DNA from: Dendrobium chrysotoxum
Lineage: Eukaryota > Streptophyta > Magnoliopsida > Asparagales > Orchidaceae
Direction: 5' to 3'
NCBI GenBank assembly: GCA_019925795.1
Contig: CM034307.1
Location: 21,907,197 to 21,971,196, forward strand
Length of the DNA stretch: 64,000 nt
In this document: positions 47,081 to 59,337 of the stretch, piece after piece
Numbering within the stretch: the first letter of the stretch is position 1
How the letters are laid out: every line of letters starts with the position of its first letter
Translations under genes and position numbers: made by a program
The notes under the pieces: generated by a model
The model's input: the letters and a program-made list of their open reading frames with translations, nothing else
What the model was told of the DNA's origin: nothing
Database searches by the model: none

Positions 47081-49208
47081 AAGTGCACCAATAATAATTA
47101 AAATATATGACATTTAGAGTGTTCAAATAAATAAATAAATAAATATAAGGTACTTTACAAGAAAAGCACCTGGCAAGTAATTCACACACCAGCCTAGCAT
47201 AGGCTAAATTTTGTTGTCCTAGCAAACCATCTAAGTGTGTGAAGGACACTCTGCTGTTTTGGCATATCCTATTGGAATTTAATATTTATGTTGCATGCAT
47301 TTAAGGTTTCATTCATTAAGGTTAAAAAGGGTTATTTAATTGAAGTTTACCTTGTATGAATTTGAATTTTATTCTTTACATTTTTAAGGGGTTGCAGTTT
47401 CATTATTTAGTTTTAAAGAATTTGGAAACTAATGACTCCAAGTGTGGGAATCATTAATTTATAAATTCTAAGGCTTATAATAAAAATGTAATCATTCCCC
47501 ATATAAGATAGATGATCACATAAAGACTTTAAAATTTGTTGATTATTTATTTTAAAATAGAGAAAGGGACTCATCAACCTAATACTCATGCCCTTCAAGT
47601 GGTGTCAAACATGATGCATAGGGTCAAAAATTTATTAATGGTTTGAAGCCCCTCTTCCAATATGTTAGTGTTTCCCTGAAAGGAGTTGTACATAACACAT
47701 AGGGGTCTTTGAATTATTAAAATACATCAGAGGACTTCAATACAAATGCTAAAATACTCCCCAAATGGATTCAAGCTTGAACCATAAAGACCATTATTTA
47801 TTTAATCAAAATTAACTATCAAATTTGTTTGATTAAAATAAATTTTAAAAAAATAATTCATTAAAATAATTTGGTTTAAAGGATTTAAATTTAATTATAA
47901 TTTTTTTATTTTTATTTAAATTATATGGATTTTTTAATTAATTATTGATTTTTTTATTAATTTTAATCAATTATTAAATCATTTTCTCATGAATTATATT
48001 AAAAAATTTTATTTAAATTATAATTAATTAATATTTAAATTTAATTTATTTTTTAAATTAGTTATGCATATTTAAGTTATATTTATTATGTTTATTTAAT
48101 TATATTTAAAAATAAGTTATTTAATGAATTATTAAATAGGCTATTATTACATGAATCTTAAGCTATTTAATATTGGCATCAAATCAATTCCAAAAAGAAA
48201 AAATAAAAATATGAATTTGATAACAATACATATATCAATCTCTAAAAGTTTAAGATTGATTTTGATAATATTGTATTTTTAATTAATTTAATTAATTATT
48301 ATTTAAAGAAAATTTAATCAATTATTAATTATATTTTAACAAATTATGGATCTAAATTTTATTTTTGAATGATTTTAGATGTTAATTAGAGTTAATTAAA
48401 ATTTATTTTATATTTTAATGAATTTTAGTTGAATTATTATGGATTTTGAAAGATTCAACCTTTAATAGAAGGCAACATTTGATTAATTTTGTTTTGAGAT
48501 CAATTAATGTCAAATCAAGATGTGATTTATTCCTAATGTGTATGAAGTCACTAAATTTAAGGGTTTAAAGTTTCACCCCTTTTGGGCATATGTATGATTT
48601 CCTAGAAATTTTCTAACTTAACTATACCTTCTCATTAGTTAATGTCCTTACGTGTTACTAATGTTGATATGAATTCAACAATCATTGCTTCTATCCCTTA
48701 TACATATATACAATCATACCACATCATTCTTAGTGTTCTAAATCTAAGAGAATTGAACACACTATATTTCTTAACATTTGGGTCAAGTTATGACCCAATT
48801 GCTTACAAATTTGATAACCATCAATATGTTACTCAAATGGTTTTGGAAAAATTAGGGGATGTTAATAACATCCCCTAATTTATCCTATCCAAAGTTTAAC
48901 TAAAATGAATAAGCATTTAGGGAATATTTAATGAAAATTTGAAAACAATATTGATGTAATTACTCCCTAAACACTTAGCCAATGCATTTGAATTAAACTA
49001 TCTATGTAGTGTTTTAAATGGCACAAAACTTGAGATACTGGCTACAAGTGACTACAATAAGAGTGGGGTATATTTTTCATGGCCATTCTTATATTGTATA
49101 AAACTATTTGAAATCCAAAGTAAATTCCTAGGGTTTGAATTTTTCCTTTACATGGATGGCCTTAAAGGGAGTTTGAGGATTGATTTTTCTCCTTGAAAGA
49201 TTTAGAGC
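47081..49208. other. Very AT-rich intergenic DNA
   Basis: Long A/T-rich stretches (notably 47780-48440). The 78-codon open frame at 48642-48878 has no recognisable similarity and is not supported by context. Confidence 0.5.
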
Positions 49209-49415
49209 AAGTTTGATGAAGACACCGAGCTTAGGGGCTATCTTGATAGGGTGCTCAAATGGTTAGGACGGACAAGCCTTTGATCCTTTTTCAACCTCAC
49301 TACCGATAAGCTCAAAATGGATAAGAAATACCTGGAGGATATAGAGAACTCTATAGGGGAGAAAAACAAAATGATAGAGTGGCTGGAAAAGATCTGTAGA
49401 GTGAGTTTTGATTGA
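49209..49415 (+). pseudogene. Unidentified coding-like fragment
   Basis: A frame of about 70 codons with a single stop reads KFDEDTELRGYLDRVLKWLG, then DKLKMDKKYLEDIENSIGEK and KMIEWLEKI, charged and helical in character. I do not recognise the family. Degenerate coding-like text continues to about 49780. It could be Gag of another retroelement. Confidence 0.35.
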
Positions 49416-49902
49416 ATGAAGTATTTTGGCCCAATTTAGCTATGAATGTTATTGTGGATGGCCAGGATCAATCAGAGAAATTGCTTGGATGCACTACAGC
49501 TATTCAAAGAAATTAGAGAGCAACAGATGGGATGGGTTTAGATGATGCTTAGAAAGTTTCTTGAAGATCTTGGAATGAGCTATATGGGTTTCCTTGGATG
49601 GATATGCATTTCACTGGGGCTTATGACCAAATAACCCCTTTGAGTATTTGAGTTGACTATTTGAACAATCAAGTGCTCAACAACTATTGAGGTGGAGTCT
49701 AGGGATATTTAGCTTGCCACTAAGGTTAATAACCAAGAGTTTGAGGCTATATAGATGATGTTTGAATGTAAGGTTGACCAATATGAAGAGAATTGATCTT
49801 TGAGTTGACTATTTAACTAGTAAAAAGGTTGTACTGACTAGAATAGGACTTTGAATAGTGTTTGAATGTTAGTTGGTCCAAGTTGCTTGGGTTTGAGGCA
49901 AA

Positions 49903-51540
49903 TGAAAGTTCATGAGGGTTGTTAAACCCTAAAGATCTAGTCCTGAGGCTAACCAAGAGGGGGTGAATTAGTTATTTTAAAAATTCTTTAACAAAATGAA
50001 AAATTAAAAACCCCTTGATGCGAAATTAGATTAGTTTCACAATAACAAAAATTTTAGAGATTTCAAACATTGAACAATTCACAGAAAAATATAAAAATTA
50101 AATACAAAAAAGTAAATAGAAAGAACACACCAGATTTATAGTGGTTCGTTTAACTTGACTTACATCCACTCACCGGTAACCTCCTTTCTAGGTATTGCAC
50201 TAAAAGTAGTGTCTCTCCTTTTGCTCCCATAACAAGGTAGAGAAGCCATTATAAAATCATTCCACTAACTCGGTGAGGCAGAGTACCTTGAATCCACTTA
50301 CTCCCTCTGGAGTAGGCAGAGAACTAGAAAATCCTTTTACTCCCTCCTAGAGTAGGAAGAAATCCTTGGAATCCTTTTACTCCCTCCTGGAGTAGGTAGA
50401 GAACTTGGATCTAATGCTATTGAAAGTCTCCCTCAGAGCCACCAAGGAACTAGACAAGCAGCTTAAAGAAGATGGTGGAAACCTTTCTTGGAGTAACCTT
50501 TGTGAATCCCTCATAACTCCCCCTCACAAGGATCTCTCTCTCCCAAGCTATCTCTCTTCTCTGTTTATGCTCTCTCTCAAGTCAATTCAGCAGTAAAAGA
50601 TTATCTTAAGGGATAATATAATTGCTTAAATAGTGGGCTTCAAAAAACCCTAAATTTGAAGAAATCTATCATTTATTTGTACAGTATGATACACATATCG
50701 TACAGTATGATTAGTGTAATTTAGAATCACCTAGGCAATTCGTGCAGAAAAACTGTTCAATTTTTAAACTTTTCATGCAGTATGAAAAAAATATTGTACA
50801 GTATGAACTGTAGAAATTCCTTCTGTTTATTTTGGATGATCCTTGGGATGGCCAACTTCGTACACAGCCGCTCGTCCAGCACTGTAGACATTGTACAGTA
50901 AAATTATTACGATCTCTGGGCTGACCAATTTCATACACGGGTATTCTTACTATGCAAACTATATTGTACCGTACGATCAATTATAATAATTGCCCATAAT
51001 TTGATTGCCTTATATCATGGGATTAATTTAAGAAAGATTTTAATTAGAGTGTACAGTACGAACCAAATAGTATGGTACAATCAGCATATGTAGAATCTTT
51101 CTTAACCTCTGGCGACTAGGGTTTTGATAGAGTGCAACAGATTATATAGTATGAATTAAAACAATATAGTATGATACACGTATCATATGGTACAAATAGA
51201 AATCATACAATACAAACTACTTAAAAAGAAAAACTCTCCCAATATGATTTTTCTATCTCACCATGTATTTGTGCAAGGTTACTCAGGAATGATATCCATC
51301 CAATTACATGATATGACTCAAAAAAAGGAGAAAATAAAGAACAAATTAAATATATACACTGTAACCTTAGTTTACCCAGTCTTGAGCTGATCAAAATTGC
51401 AAGTAAATGGTGGAGTATAATCCTGAAATGTTACTACACACAACACAAAACATAACATCACAAAAACAAGAGAAAGCAATAACATACACAATAATGTTTG
51501 TTATCATTAAAATCATAGTGCTTGAACGAGGTTTGCAATA
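49903..51540 (-). mobile_element. Sirevirus D 3' LTR
   Basis: On the minus strand it starts TATTGCAAACCTCG and ends CATGAACTTTCA, with the reverse-complement polypurine tract ATCTCCCCTTTTTT immediately to its right. It contains the 38-39 bp array (about 50280-50400) and palindromes ATCGTACAGTATGAT (50697-50711) and ATTGTACCGTACGAT (50963-50977). Left flank GCAAA matches ACAAA at the right end of D with one difference. Confidence 0.9.
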
Positions 51541-53089
51541 ATCTCCCCTTTTTTATGATGACAAATATTATTATTTTTGGATTTTTAAAAAGTTGCTTTA
51601 CTCTAAACTCTCCCTTAGATGAAAATTAATTTCAAGTAAAAGGAGTGTTAAAAGAAACAACAACAACAATAACAAACAACAACAACAACAATAAACAACA
51701 AAATACTATGCCCCCTTCTGACATCAGAAAAAGAGGGAAAAAAGCAGGAGAACTGAAATAAGAAATTCACAAAATAAACAGAAGCAAAAATAACTAACAA
51801 CTCAAGGTAACAAAGGGAACATCGCTGACATGAGAACTCTTGTGGGAAATTGTTGAATATAACAAACTTACTCTTCAAACAGAAAAGAAAAATAAGATAA
51901 GTGTGGACTTCATTGCAACCAAAGGATTTAGATTCTAGAGTTTGCACACCCAGCTTAATGTCTTCACAGGCTAAAATCCTTTGTTTAAACAAAATTCTAA
52001 TCTAAGAATTACAATTAGATAAAGAAATTTAAACTTTTCAAACTGCTAGCATGAGATATATCGAATAGAATATTACTGTAAAAGTGATAAATGAAGAACT
52101 AGTGTTTTCCAAAATTAAGTTTTAAACATATTATAAAACATAAGGATTTCGTACTATTTAAAGATTTAATATAAAGAAAAGCTAATTTAAGTTGGGTTCA
52201 TTTTGTGGCTCTTTTATCAGCTTTTGGCACACACTGCTCATTTTTTATTTTTGACACACTTTGTGCATCTTTTACTTTTGGCATCATTGCACATCTTATA
52301 ATTTTGGGCTCATTTTATGCCTCTTTTGATTTTTGCAAATTGCTTCCTTTCTAAATCTTTAAGAATTTCAGTTATAATATTATCTTCCAAATAGAAGAGA
52401 AGAATAACTTTCTCTCTTATATAGGGAGGAATAATCTACTAAGCGAACCCGAGTTTTCTAATAGGATTAGTAGCCTGATGTAGAAAAATAATGAATTTTA
52501 TTTGTCAAATTGTAGACCATGATATAAAACCATGTAGCAGAGTGAATAAGTTTACATTTTAACAATCTTAATTCTAAGGAATTATCATGCAGAGGAAATA
52601 AGAAGGGATATAAAAATTCATAAAATTCATTTATCCTTCTAGTTTTAACAATGCCAATAATTGCTGATTTAAACTTTTAAGTCATAATAAAAGTATGTTT
52701 ATTACAAATAATAAAGAGCATTAACGAGCGTTCATTCATACAGTATGATCCAAGTCATACAGTAAAAGTTCAATCATACAATACGATCAAAGCTATATAG
52801 TATGATCAACAACGACACATTTTTCCTTAACTATAGATTTCTCAAGTAAGGAGCATATAAAAGAGATCAAAGAGCACAAAACCAGCTAGAAAGAAAGAAA
52901 TACAAAATGACTGAAAGAAAGAAAAAGCAACATTTTTTTTTTGCCTAAGAAGAAAGAAAAAAACATAAAAGTGACTGAAAGGAAATTTCATTGCAAAGTA
53001 AAAATACAAACAAACAAGCATAGAAAAAAGAAACAGTACAATCACAACAAAAACTAAAATAAAACTATTACAATAGTGGATCCTTATCG
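51541..53089 (-). other. 3' noncoding tail of Sirevirus D
   Basis: Contains a polypurine tract (reverse complement) at 51541-51556 and similar tracts near 51605 and 51710. The hairpin-type repeat array lies at about 52215-52325 (ACACACTTTGTGC at 52254-52266), and a few CGTAC-like motifs near 52740-52800. No gene. Confidence 0.75.
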
Positions 53090-56009
53090 TGAGGTGGAGG
53101 CGGAGGTGGTTGAAAGAACTGGTTTAAAACTATCATATTGCTGTTGTATTATGCTGAACTAATGTTGAATGTTTCCAAATTGATCCTTGAACCAACCCAT
53201 ATTATTATCATGTTGGGTTTACTATTGATCCAGGTGAGTCTGCAGTCTGTCAAATCACTAAATTAACTCCTCATATGGGTAGTGGTAAGGAGGTGGTGCA
53301 GGTGTAGGATCAGCTATAGGGGCATCTTCTCCTGAAAGTTTGATGTGCACCAAGAGGGGGGGGGGGGGGGTGAATTGGTATTTTAAAAATATAAATCCTA
53401 ACAAGAGTTCTAATCTTTTTATGGATTTTTCTTTTTCACTTATTTTTTTTAAATTTTAACTTAGAAAACTAAACTGATCAAATATGGAAGCAAAAGACAC
53501 ATTCACAATTACGATGATGGTGAAACAATTTCAAATATCACAGTACATAGTTAAAATTAAAGTTTTCACCAAGTAGTTAGCATAATAGACAAATGCATGA
53601 AAATTAAAGTATGAAAAATATGGAAAAAGCACACCAGAAATTTTTATAGTGGTTCGGTCACCTGACTTACGTCCACTCCCCAGAGTCCTCCACTCTGAGT
53701 ATTGCACTACTAAAAGTTAACTCTCCTTCTGCTCTCATAGTAAGGTAGAGAAGCCTTTACAAGACTCACTTTCACCTTCCCTGGTCTGATGGAATACTAG
53801 ATGCTATGTCACCCTCCTAGTGACGGTAGTGGACCTTCTCCTTTTTCTCCCTTTTGGAGATGGCAAAGTACCTTGAGGATGTTGACCTTGAAGCCTCTCT
53901 TCCTAGAGAACCTTCACAAGACTCACTAAGGCCATAGGAGGAGCAAGCGTGCAGCTAGCTCAGAGCAACTGTGTGATCCCCTCACACTTCTTCTCCCTCA
54001 CGCTCAAGCTCACCTTCTGCTTCCTCTCACAAACCTGGATCTCTTCAAAAGCTCCCTCTCAAGAGTTCCTTCCTCTGTCAACCACGGCCTCAACCACTTC
54101 TAATTGAATAAGAAAAACTCCTTTTTAAATTAGGCTTCAGAAAACCCTAAAAATTCTAATTTGATGATTATGTTCGTACAATATTATACAATATCATACA
54201 GTACAATCTGTGCAAAAATAGATCCATCTAGTACGATTGCAGACAAATAGTTCACAGATTTTACGAACATTATACTATATGATCCAAAGATCATACTGGA
54301 TGATCATTTTGTTTTCAATTATTCGTACAGGATGACCTCTGGGATAAATGATTTCATCTCTATTCATCATCCCGCACTGTGCCATTCATACATTATGATT
54401 AGTTCATTTTGAAATCATCATCTAGTACGATGTAAATATCATCCTGGATGATCAGTACAAAAAATCATGGTTTCATTTGGTATGATCTATGGGATGACCA
54501 AAATCGTCTCTATTTATTATATAGTAAGATTGATATTGTATAGTATGATCAAGTGTAATTAAGAAACCATGATTTGATTGCCTGATTATGGGGGATAATT
54601 TTGGCACGATTTCAAATGTTCGTAAAGTATGATTGGTATTATACAGTATGATTAGTTCAAAAAATCAAATTTAAAATCTTACCTAAGCTGTCTTGGTGGC
54701 TAGGGTTTTCAGGTTGAAACAAATTGTACCGTACGATCAAGATCATATAGTATAATTAGTTTACAAAACTAATCATCCAGAATTAGTCGTTAAGCTTGAG
54801 TTTAAATGATAGATCGTATAGTATGATTTAAAAGCGTATAATATGATTTTGTCAAAAAAAATAAATTAAGTTTTAAAAAAAATTTACACTCCCCTGGTGT
54901 GTGTGCTTGGTCACCCGTTCTACATACATACTTTTATGGCAGACTCAAAAAAATAAAAAATTAAAGAAAATAAAAGTACAAGTTCTTGCATATCCTAGTC
55001 TACCCAGTCTTGAATCTCCAACAGTCTTGAGCTAGTGGGTATCTTACTTGAAATGTTAGTGCTCACAGATAAAAATAAATATTTATATTTTCGGGTTTGA
55101 ACATATTAATTCAGTCAATATTATTTATCATCATCAAAATCAACTGCTAGGGATCCCGGATTACAACATCTTCTTCTTCATCAAAGGGAGGATCTTCAAC
55201 CTCTTCATCCCTATAAAAGAGCATCCGGAAGGAGACATTTGAAAAGAAGATTGGAGTGTGATGAAGAGGAGTAGACATGTGATATATATTTTTTGTCCAA
55301 GATATATCCAATTACATGTCCTAGAGCGATGCTCTACTTTTTCCTAGTAGTTGGAAGTCAAATGGAAGTGTGGTTTTGGATGTTATCAATTAACATTTGA
55401 GCTTCATCCATTTGGGTGTTTGACATAACGAAGTAGGTGACAATTCATAGTAGGGGAGTCGTATTTATCTAGTCTCTATCTTTTGGGATGATAGAGGTTC
55501 TCAGAATGTGTTGGATAACCCTAGCAATTTTAGTTAGACTGCGGACCAAGGTTAGTGATAGTTAAGGGTAGTATTTCTTAGAAGAAGGTTCATAGCACTC
55601 TAGTCAAAATTGGATCTGGAGGCCATGGCAAGGGATCTATTTATCTGGGTGTTTAGCTGAAGGTGAATTCTTATGTCCTCTTGGGTGATTTCTACATTCA
55701 GGCATCACACACGGCAAGACATTATCGTAGCATCCCCACTAATCCTAAGGTTTACGAGAAATTCATAAAGGATTTCAGAATGGAAGGGATAGGCCAAGGT
55801 TAGAAGACATTGAAGTGTAGTAGAATTGAAGAGGTTTATTACAAGAAAGCTAAGGTCTTGCTGATTAAGAAGCCTGGAAAGGGTGATCTTGGCTTCTTTG
55901 TATTTTCTGTAGGTAGCTTCATCAAAGCTATCAGAAAATGCTCGTCTGTAGGGCTTCAAGAGGAGGAAGTACCCTGGGTTTACCGACTATGTTTTCCACT
56001 GCCAACCAT
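53090..56009 (-). pseudogene. Extra ORF of Sirevirus D, split by a lone LTR
   Basis: Minus strand, start at ATG 56009 (MVGSGKHSR, matching MASSSKHT of A). The domain is readable across frames: EATYRKYKEAKITLSRLLN, EILYEFLVNLRISGDAT, VEITQEDIRIHLQL, a degraded HILRTSIIPK block and an acidic EEEDVV stretch ending at 55169. After the inserted LTR (53333-55168) the frame resumes with GEDAPIADPTPAPPP and FDRLQTHLDQ, then TAG TAA, MGWFKDQF and a Pro-rich tail to about 53090. The VNLR-type motif and helix order support the plant 'putative transposon protein' resemblance. It is the only coding remnant left inside D. Several stops and shifts make it inactive. Confidence 0.75.
53333..55168 (-). mobile_element. 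Lone Sirevirus LTR inserted in the extra ORF of D
   Basis: On the minus strand it starts TGTTGTAATCCGGG and ends CAAACTTTCA. The flanking pentamers TCTCC and TCTTC differ at one base. It has no internal region, so it is best read as a solo LTR left by recombination between two LTRs. It carries the 38-39 bp array and both palindrome types, plus an unusual run of 15 G at 53356-53370 in the conserved LTR end. Confidence 0.88.
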
Positions 56010-56113
56010 TGCAATGATTGGAATGCAAGAAGGGAGGATTTGAAGGGTAGTGTGAAAATTTTGAATGAGCTTGATTGTTTAAATATATTTTTAGTGGATC
56101 GTACTGTATGATC
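56010..56113 (-). promoter_or_regulatory. Candidate internal promoter of the D extra ORF
   Basis: On the minus strand: GATCATACAGTACGATC (56113-56097), a 9-10 base gap, TATATTTAAA (56087-56078), then 69 bases to the ATG at 56009. The layout is the same as in A and E. The deletion that removed gag-pol ends at or next to this palindrome. Confidence 0.6.
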
Positions 56114-57317
56114 ATGGGAACCTTTGAATCCTTTTACTCCCTCTTGGAGTAAGTAGAGAAGCTGCATATGATGCTGATGAAAGTCTCCCCCAGAGCCACC
56201 AATGAACCAGACAAGCAACTTGAAGAAGATGGTGGAAACCTTGCTAGGAGCAACCTTTATAAATCCCTCATAATTCCCTCTCATATGGATCTCTCTGTCT
56301 CAAACTCTCTCTACCTTCTCTAAGTTCTCTCTTAGATCAATTCAGTAGCAGAAGATTATCTCTAGGGATAATATAATTGCTTAAATAGTGGGATTTAAGA
56401 AACCCTAAATTTTAAGAAATCCATCTTCTATTTGTATAGTACGATAAACGTATCGTACAGTATGATCAGTATAATTTAGAATCATCCACCCAGTTCATGT
56501 AGATGAACTATTCAATTTTGTAAACATTTCAATGGTATGATAAAAATATCGTACGGTTCAAACATAGAAATTCTTCTGTTCATTTGGGACGATCTTTTGG
56601 ATGGCCAACTTCGTACAGTGTCGATCGTTCAACACTATGGACATCGTACATTATGATATGTATAAAAATCTTAGATTTTTTTTGGTATGATCTCTAGGAT
56701 GACCAATTTTGTACACGGGTAATCATATAGTATGAACTATATCATACCGTACAATTAATTATAATAATTGTTTATGATTTAATTGCCTGATATCATGGGA
56801 TTAATTTAGGAAAGGTTTTAATTAGAGCGTATAGTACAAACCAAATCTTATAGTATGATCAGCATATTTAGAATCTTTCTTAATCTCTGGCGGCTAGGGT
56901 TTTGACAGAGCACAATAGATCATATAATATCAATCAAAATCGTATAGTACGATACATATATCATATGATACAAATAGAAATTATACAGTACAAACTACTT
57001 AAAAAGAAAAACTCTCACAAAATTATATTTCTCTCATCCCCTATATGTGTGCAAGGTTACTCAACAATGATATCCACCCAATTACATGATATGACTCAAG
57101 AAAGGAGAAAATATAGAATAAATTTAAAATATAGACTGTAACCCTAGTCTACCTAGTCTTGAGCTGATCAAAATTACAAGTGAATTGTGGAATATAATCC
57201 TAAAATGTTAGTACACACGGTACAAAACAAAATATCCCAAAAATAAGAGAAAGCAATAACAAACACAATAATATTTGTTATCATCAAAATTACAGTGCTT
57301 GAACTAGGTTTGCAACA
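56114..57317 (-). mobile_element. Sirevirus D 5' LTR, truncated on its inner side
   Basis: On the minus strand it starts TGTTGCAAACCTAG. It is collinear and highly similar with the D 3' LTR, down to the 38-39 bp array, where it is cut at about 56114. The last few hundred bases, the primer-binding site, gag and pol are all missing. Right flank ACAAA pairs with GCAAA at 49898-49902. Confidence 0.88.
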
Positions 57318-57984
57318 ACAAAGGCATTTGATTTTGAATGGATAATGAATGAAAGAAAGGGTTTTATAACATTTGATGAGTTAACTAAGTTAAGCTCATC
57401 AAAGTTTAGCTCATCATAGGTTTAACTGTGTTTGAACCATGCAATGAAGTGATATTACGATTTTAAAATATCCAATCTGAATATATGTAATGAATTGACT
57501 TATTTTGACCTATTTTAACCAAACCTAGGTTTGGTTGATAAGTTAATTGGTGATTGGATTAGGGTGATCAATCATATCCATTTCACTTAGAGTGATGTTC
57601 AAAATAGTTTTGCGAAGATGAAAGGTGATTTGAAGTTTAATTGGTGGTGATTGAGCTGATGATCAATTGAGCTGACTTGAGCTAGCTCGACTGGGTAAGA
57701 TTGGCCAGCTGATGATTGAAGGGTCTATTATAGATGATTTACTATGTGAAGCTCATATTGAAGTGATTTGGGTCTTGACTGAGATCAAGGATTCAGTGTA
57801 ATGTACAGGCATTGCACTATACGAGCAGTGCATTGGCTACCTTATTATAGTGTAGGGCTTCAATTATCGAAGTGATTGAGGCTCAGTGATTATCGATTAT
57901 AGAAGTGATGACTAATCAAGATGATTGGAAAAAAAAAAGGATTGGATATCCTGGGTGATTATGAGCCAACTGGATATAGCTGAG
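57318..57984. other. DNA between Sireviruses D and E
   Basis: About 670 bases with no gene recognised. It has loose internal repetition (GAGCTGATGATCAATTGAGC, CAGCTGATGATTGAAG) but no clear unit. Confidence 0.5.
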
Positions 57985-59337
57985 TGAAAAAGTGAATAGG
58001 TTGTTAGACCTATTAATTATGTCCCTAGGCTAACAAAGGGGGGGGGGGGTGAATTGGTACTTTTAAAATCTCTTGGATGTTCTGAAAACCGTTTTTAATA
58101 AAAAAAACTTTATATATATCATACAGTATGATTCAATTTGTACAGTATGAACAGTTTAAAAATTTTACTTTTCAACCATAAAAAAATAAAGTGCAATGCA
58201 GAAATTAAAGATGTAGTAAGTAAACACAAGAAACTTGAAGTATAAATAATGAGATCCTCACCTTTGGGCAACATTATGAATCCCCTCACAATTTCCTCTT
58301 CAAAGATCTCACCACACTCACTCCCAAACACTCTCCCTAATCACCTTTCCTTCCACTCTCAAGAAGAATTTCATAGAAGATTAGTAGGACAGTCAGTTTT
58401 TAGAAACCTTTTATACAAAGGATAAGAAAAAACATCCAAAAACTAAAAATCTCAAGTTTGACTGCAGTATGATTATACTGTACAATCGACGTTCGTACGT
58501 ATGAACAGTTCAAATTATTGAACGGTTCATCCCGTACGATACTATACGAAGAAATGAACTCTAATTTTTGTACTCTGAAAATGATATACGAACTAAAATC
58601 GTACTGTATGAACAGTTCAAAAATAAATAATTCATCTCGTATGATCTTGTATGAACAAATGAAACACAATTTTCATACTCTATAAAATGATATACGAAAC
58701 TGATTCGTACTGTACGAACAGTTCAAAAAAATTAAACAGTTTGTCCTGTACGATCCAGTACGAACCATGCAGGCTCCCATTTCGTACTCTGAAAAATAAT
58801 ATACAAAACCCATTTTTACTATACGAACAATTCAAAAAATTGAATAGTTCGTCTCGCATGATCCAGTATGAACCAGGCAGGCTCCCATTTCATACTCTAG
58901 AAAATGATATACGAAACCATTTTGTATTGTAAGAATTATATTTAGAAAAATTTTAAACCTGGCAAGTTTGTATCATAGGAGAAATAGCACAAATCATCCC
59001 ATATAATTCGATGTCGTACATTATGATTAGTTTTAAAAAATACATTTTGTCTCACTCCCCCAGTGTGTGTGTGCATGATTACCCAATTACAATCACATCA
59101 CTCAGACTCAAGAAAAGAAAAAAGATAGACTCCAAGATTAATAACCTCTAATTCAATAAATTTGAAGTCTTCCATTGTCTGGAATGTGATGTTCCTGAAA
59201 TGAAATGTTAGTACACACAAAAATAGAATTTTCCAGCATTTGTTAGGATAAGTAATAAACAAACAATAAGATTTTGTAATCATCAAAAACTCACATCAAA
59301 AACTCACTTGAAGAAATAGATTTCACCAATCTCAACA
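57985..59337 (-). mobile_element. Sirevirus E 3' LTR
   Basis: On the minus strand it starts TGTTGAGATTGGTG and ends near CACTTTTTCA. The reverse-complement polypurine tract ATCTCCCCCTTTTT lies directly to the right (59338). U3 contains about four tandem units of 106-110 bases. It has a run of 12 G at 58038-58049 in the conserved LTR end and lacks a clear 38-39 bp array, so part of R/U5 is deleted. Confidence 0.88.
58490..58935 (-). repeat. Tandem repeat of about 107 bp in U3 of E, one palindrome per unit
   Basis: Matching points at 58600, 58706, 58816 and 58923 give spacings of 106, 110 and 107. Each unit carries a CGTAC-type palindrome (best copy TTCGTACTGTACGAA, 58704-58718) followed by ACAGTTCAAAAA and then a second half-site near TCGTATGATC/CCTGTACGATCC. 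The short open frames here are translations of the repeat. Confidence 0.85.

Noticed and set aside
51648..51992. Minus-strand hydrophobic 114-codon frame
   Set aside because: Lies in the noncoding tail of D, partly a translation of an AAC-type simple repeat; no equivalent in A or E.
57318..57984. Possible gene between D and E
   Set aside because: Repetitive GAGCTGATGATC-type text with stops in all frames; nothing recognisable.
58687..58932. Plus-strand frame with repeated SSRMIQYEPGRLPF text
   Set aside because: Translation of the 107-bp U3 tandem repeat of E.
58490..58935. CRISPR-like array
   Set aside because: Long units of about 107 bp without unique spacers, inside a plant LTR; it is a tandem repeat.
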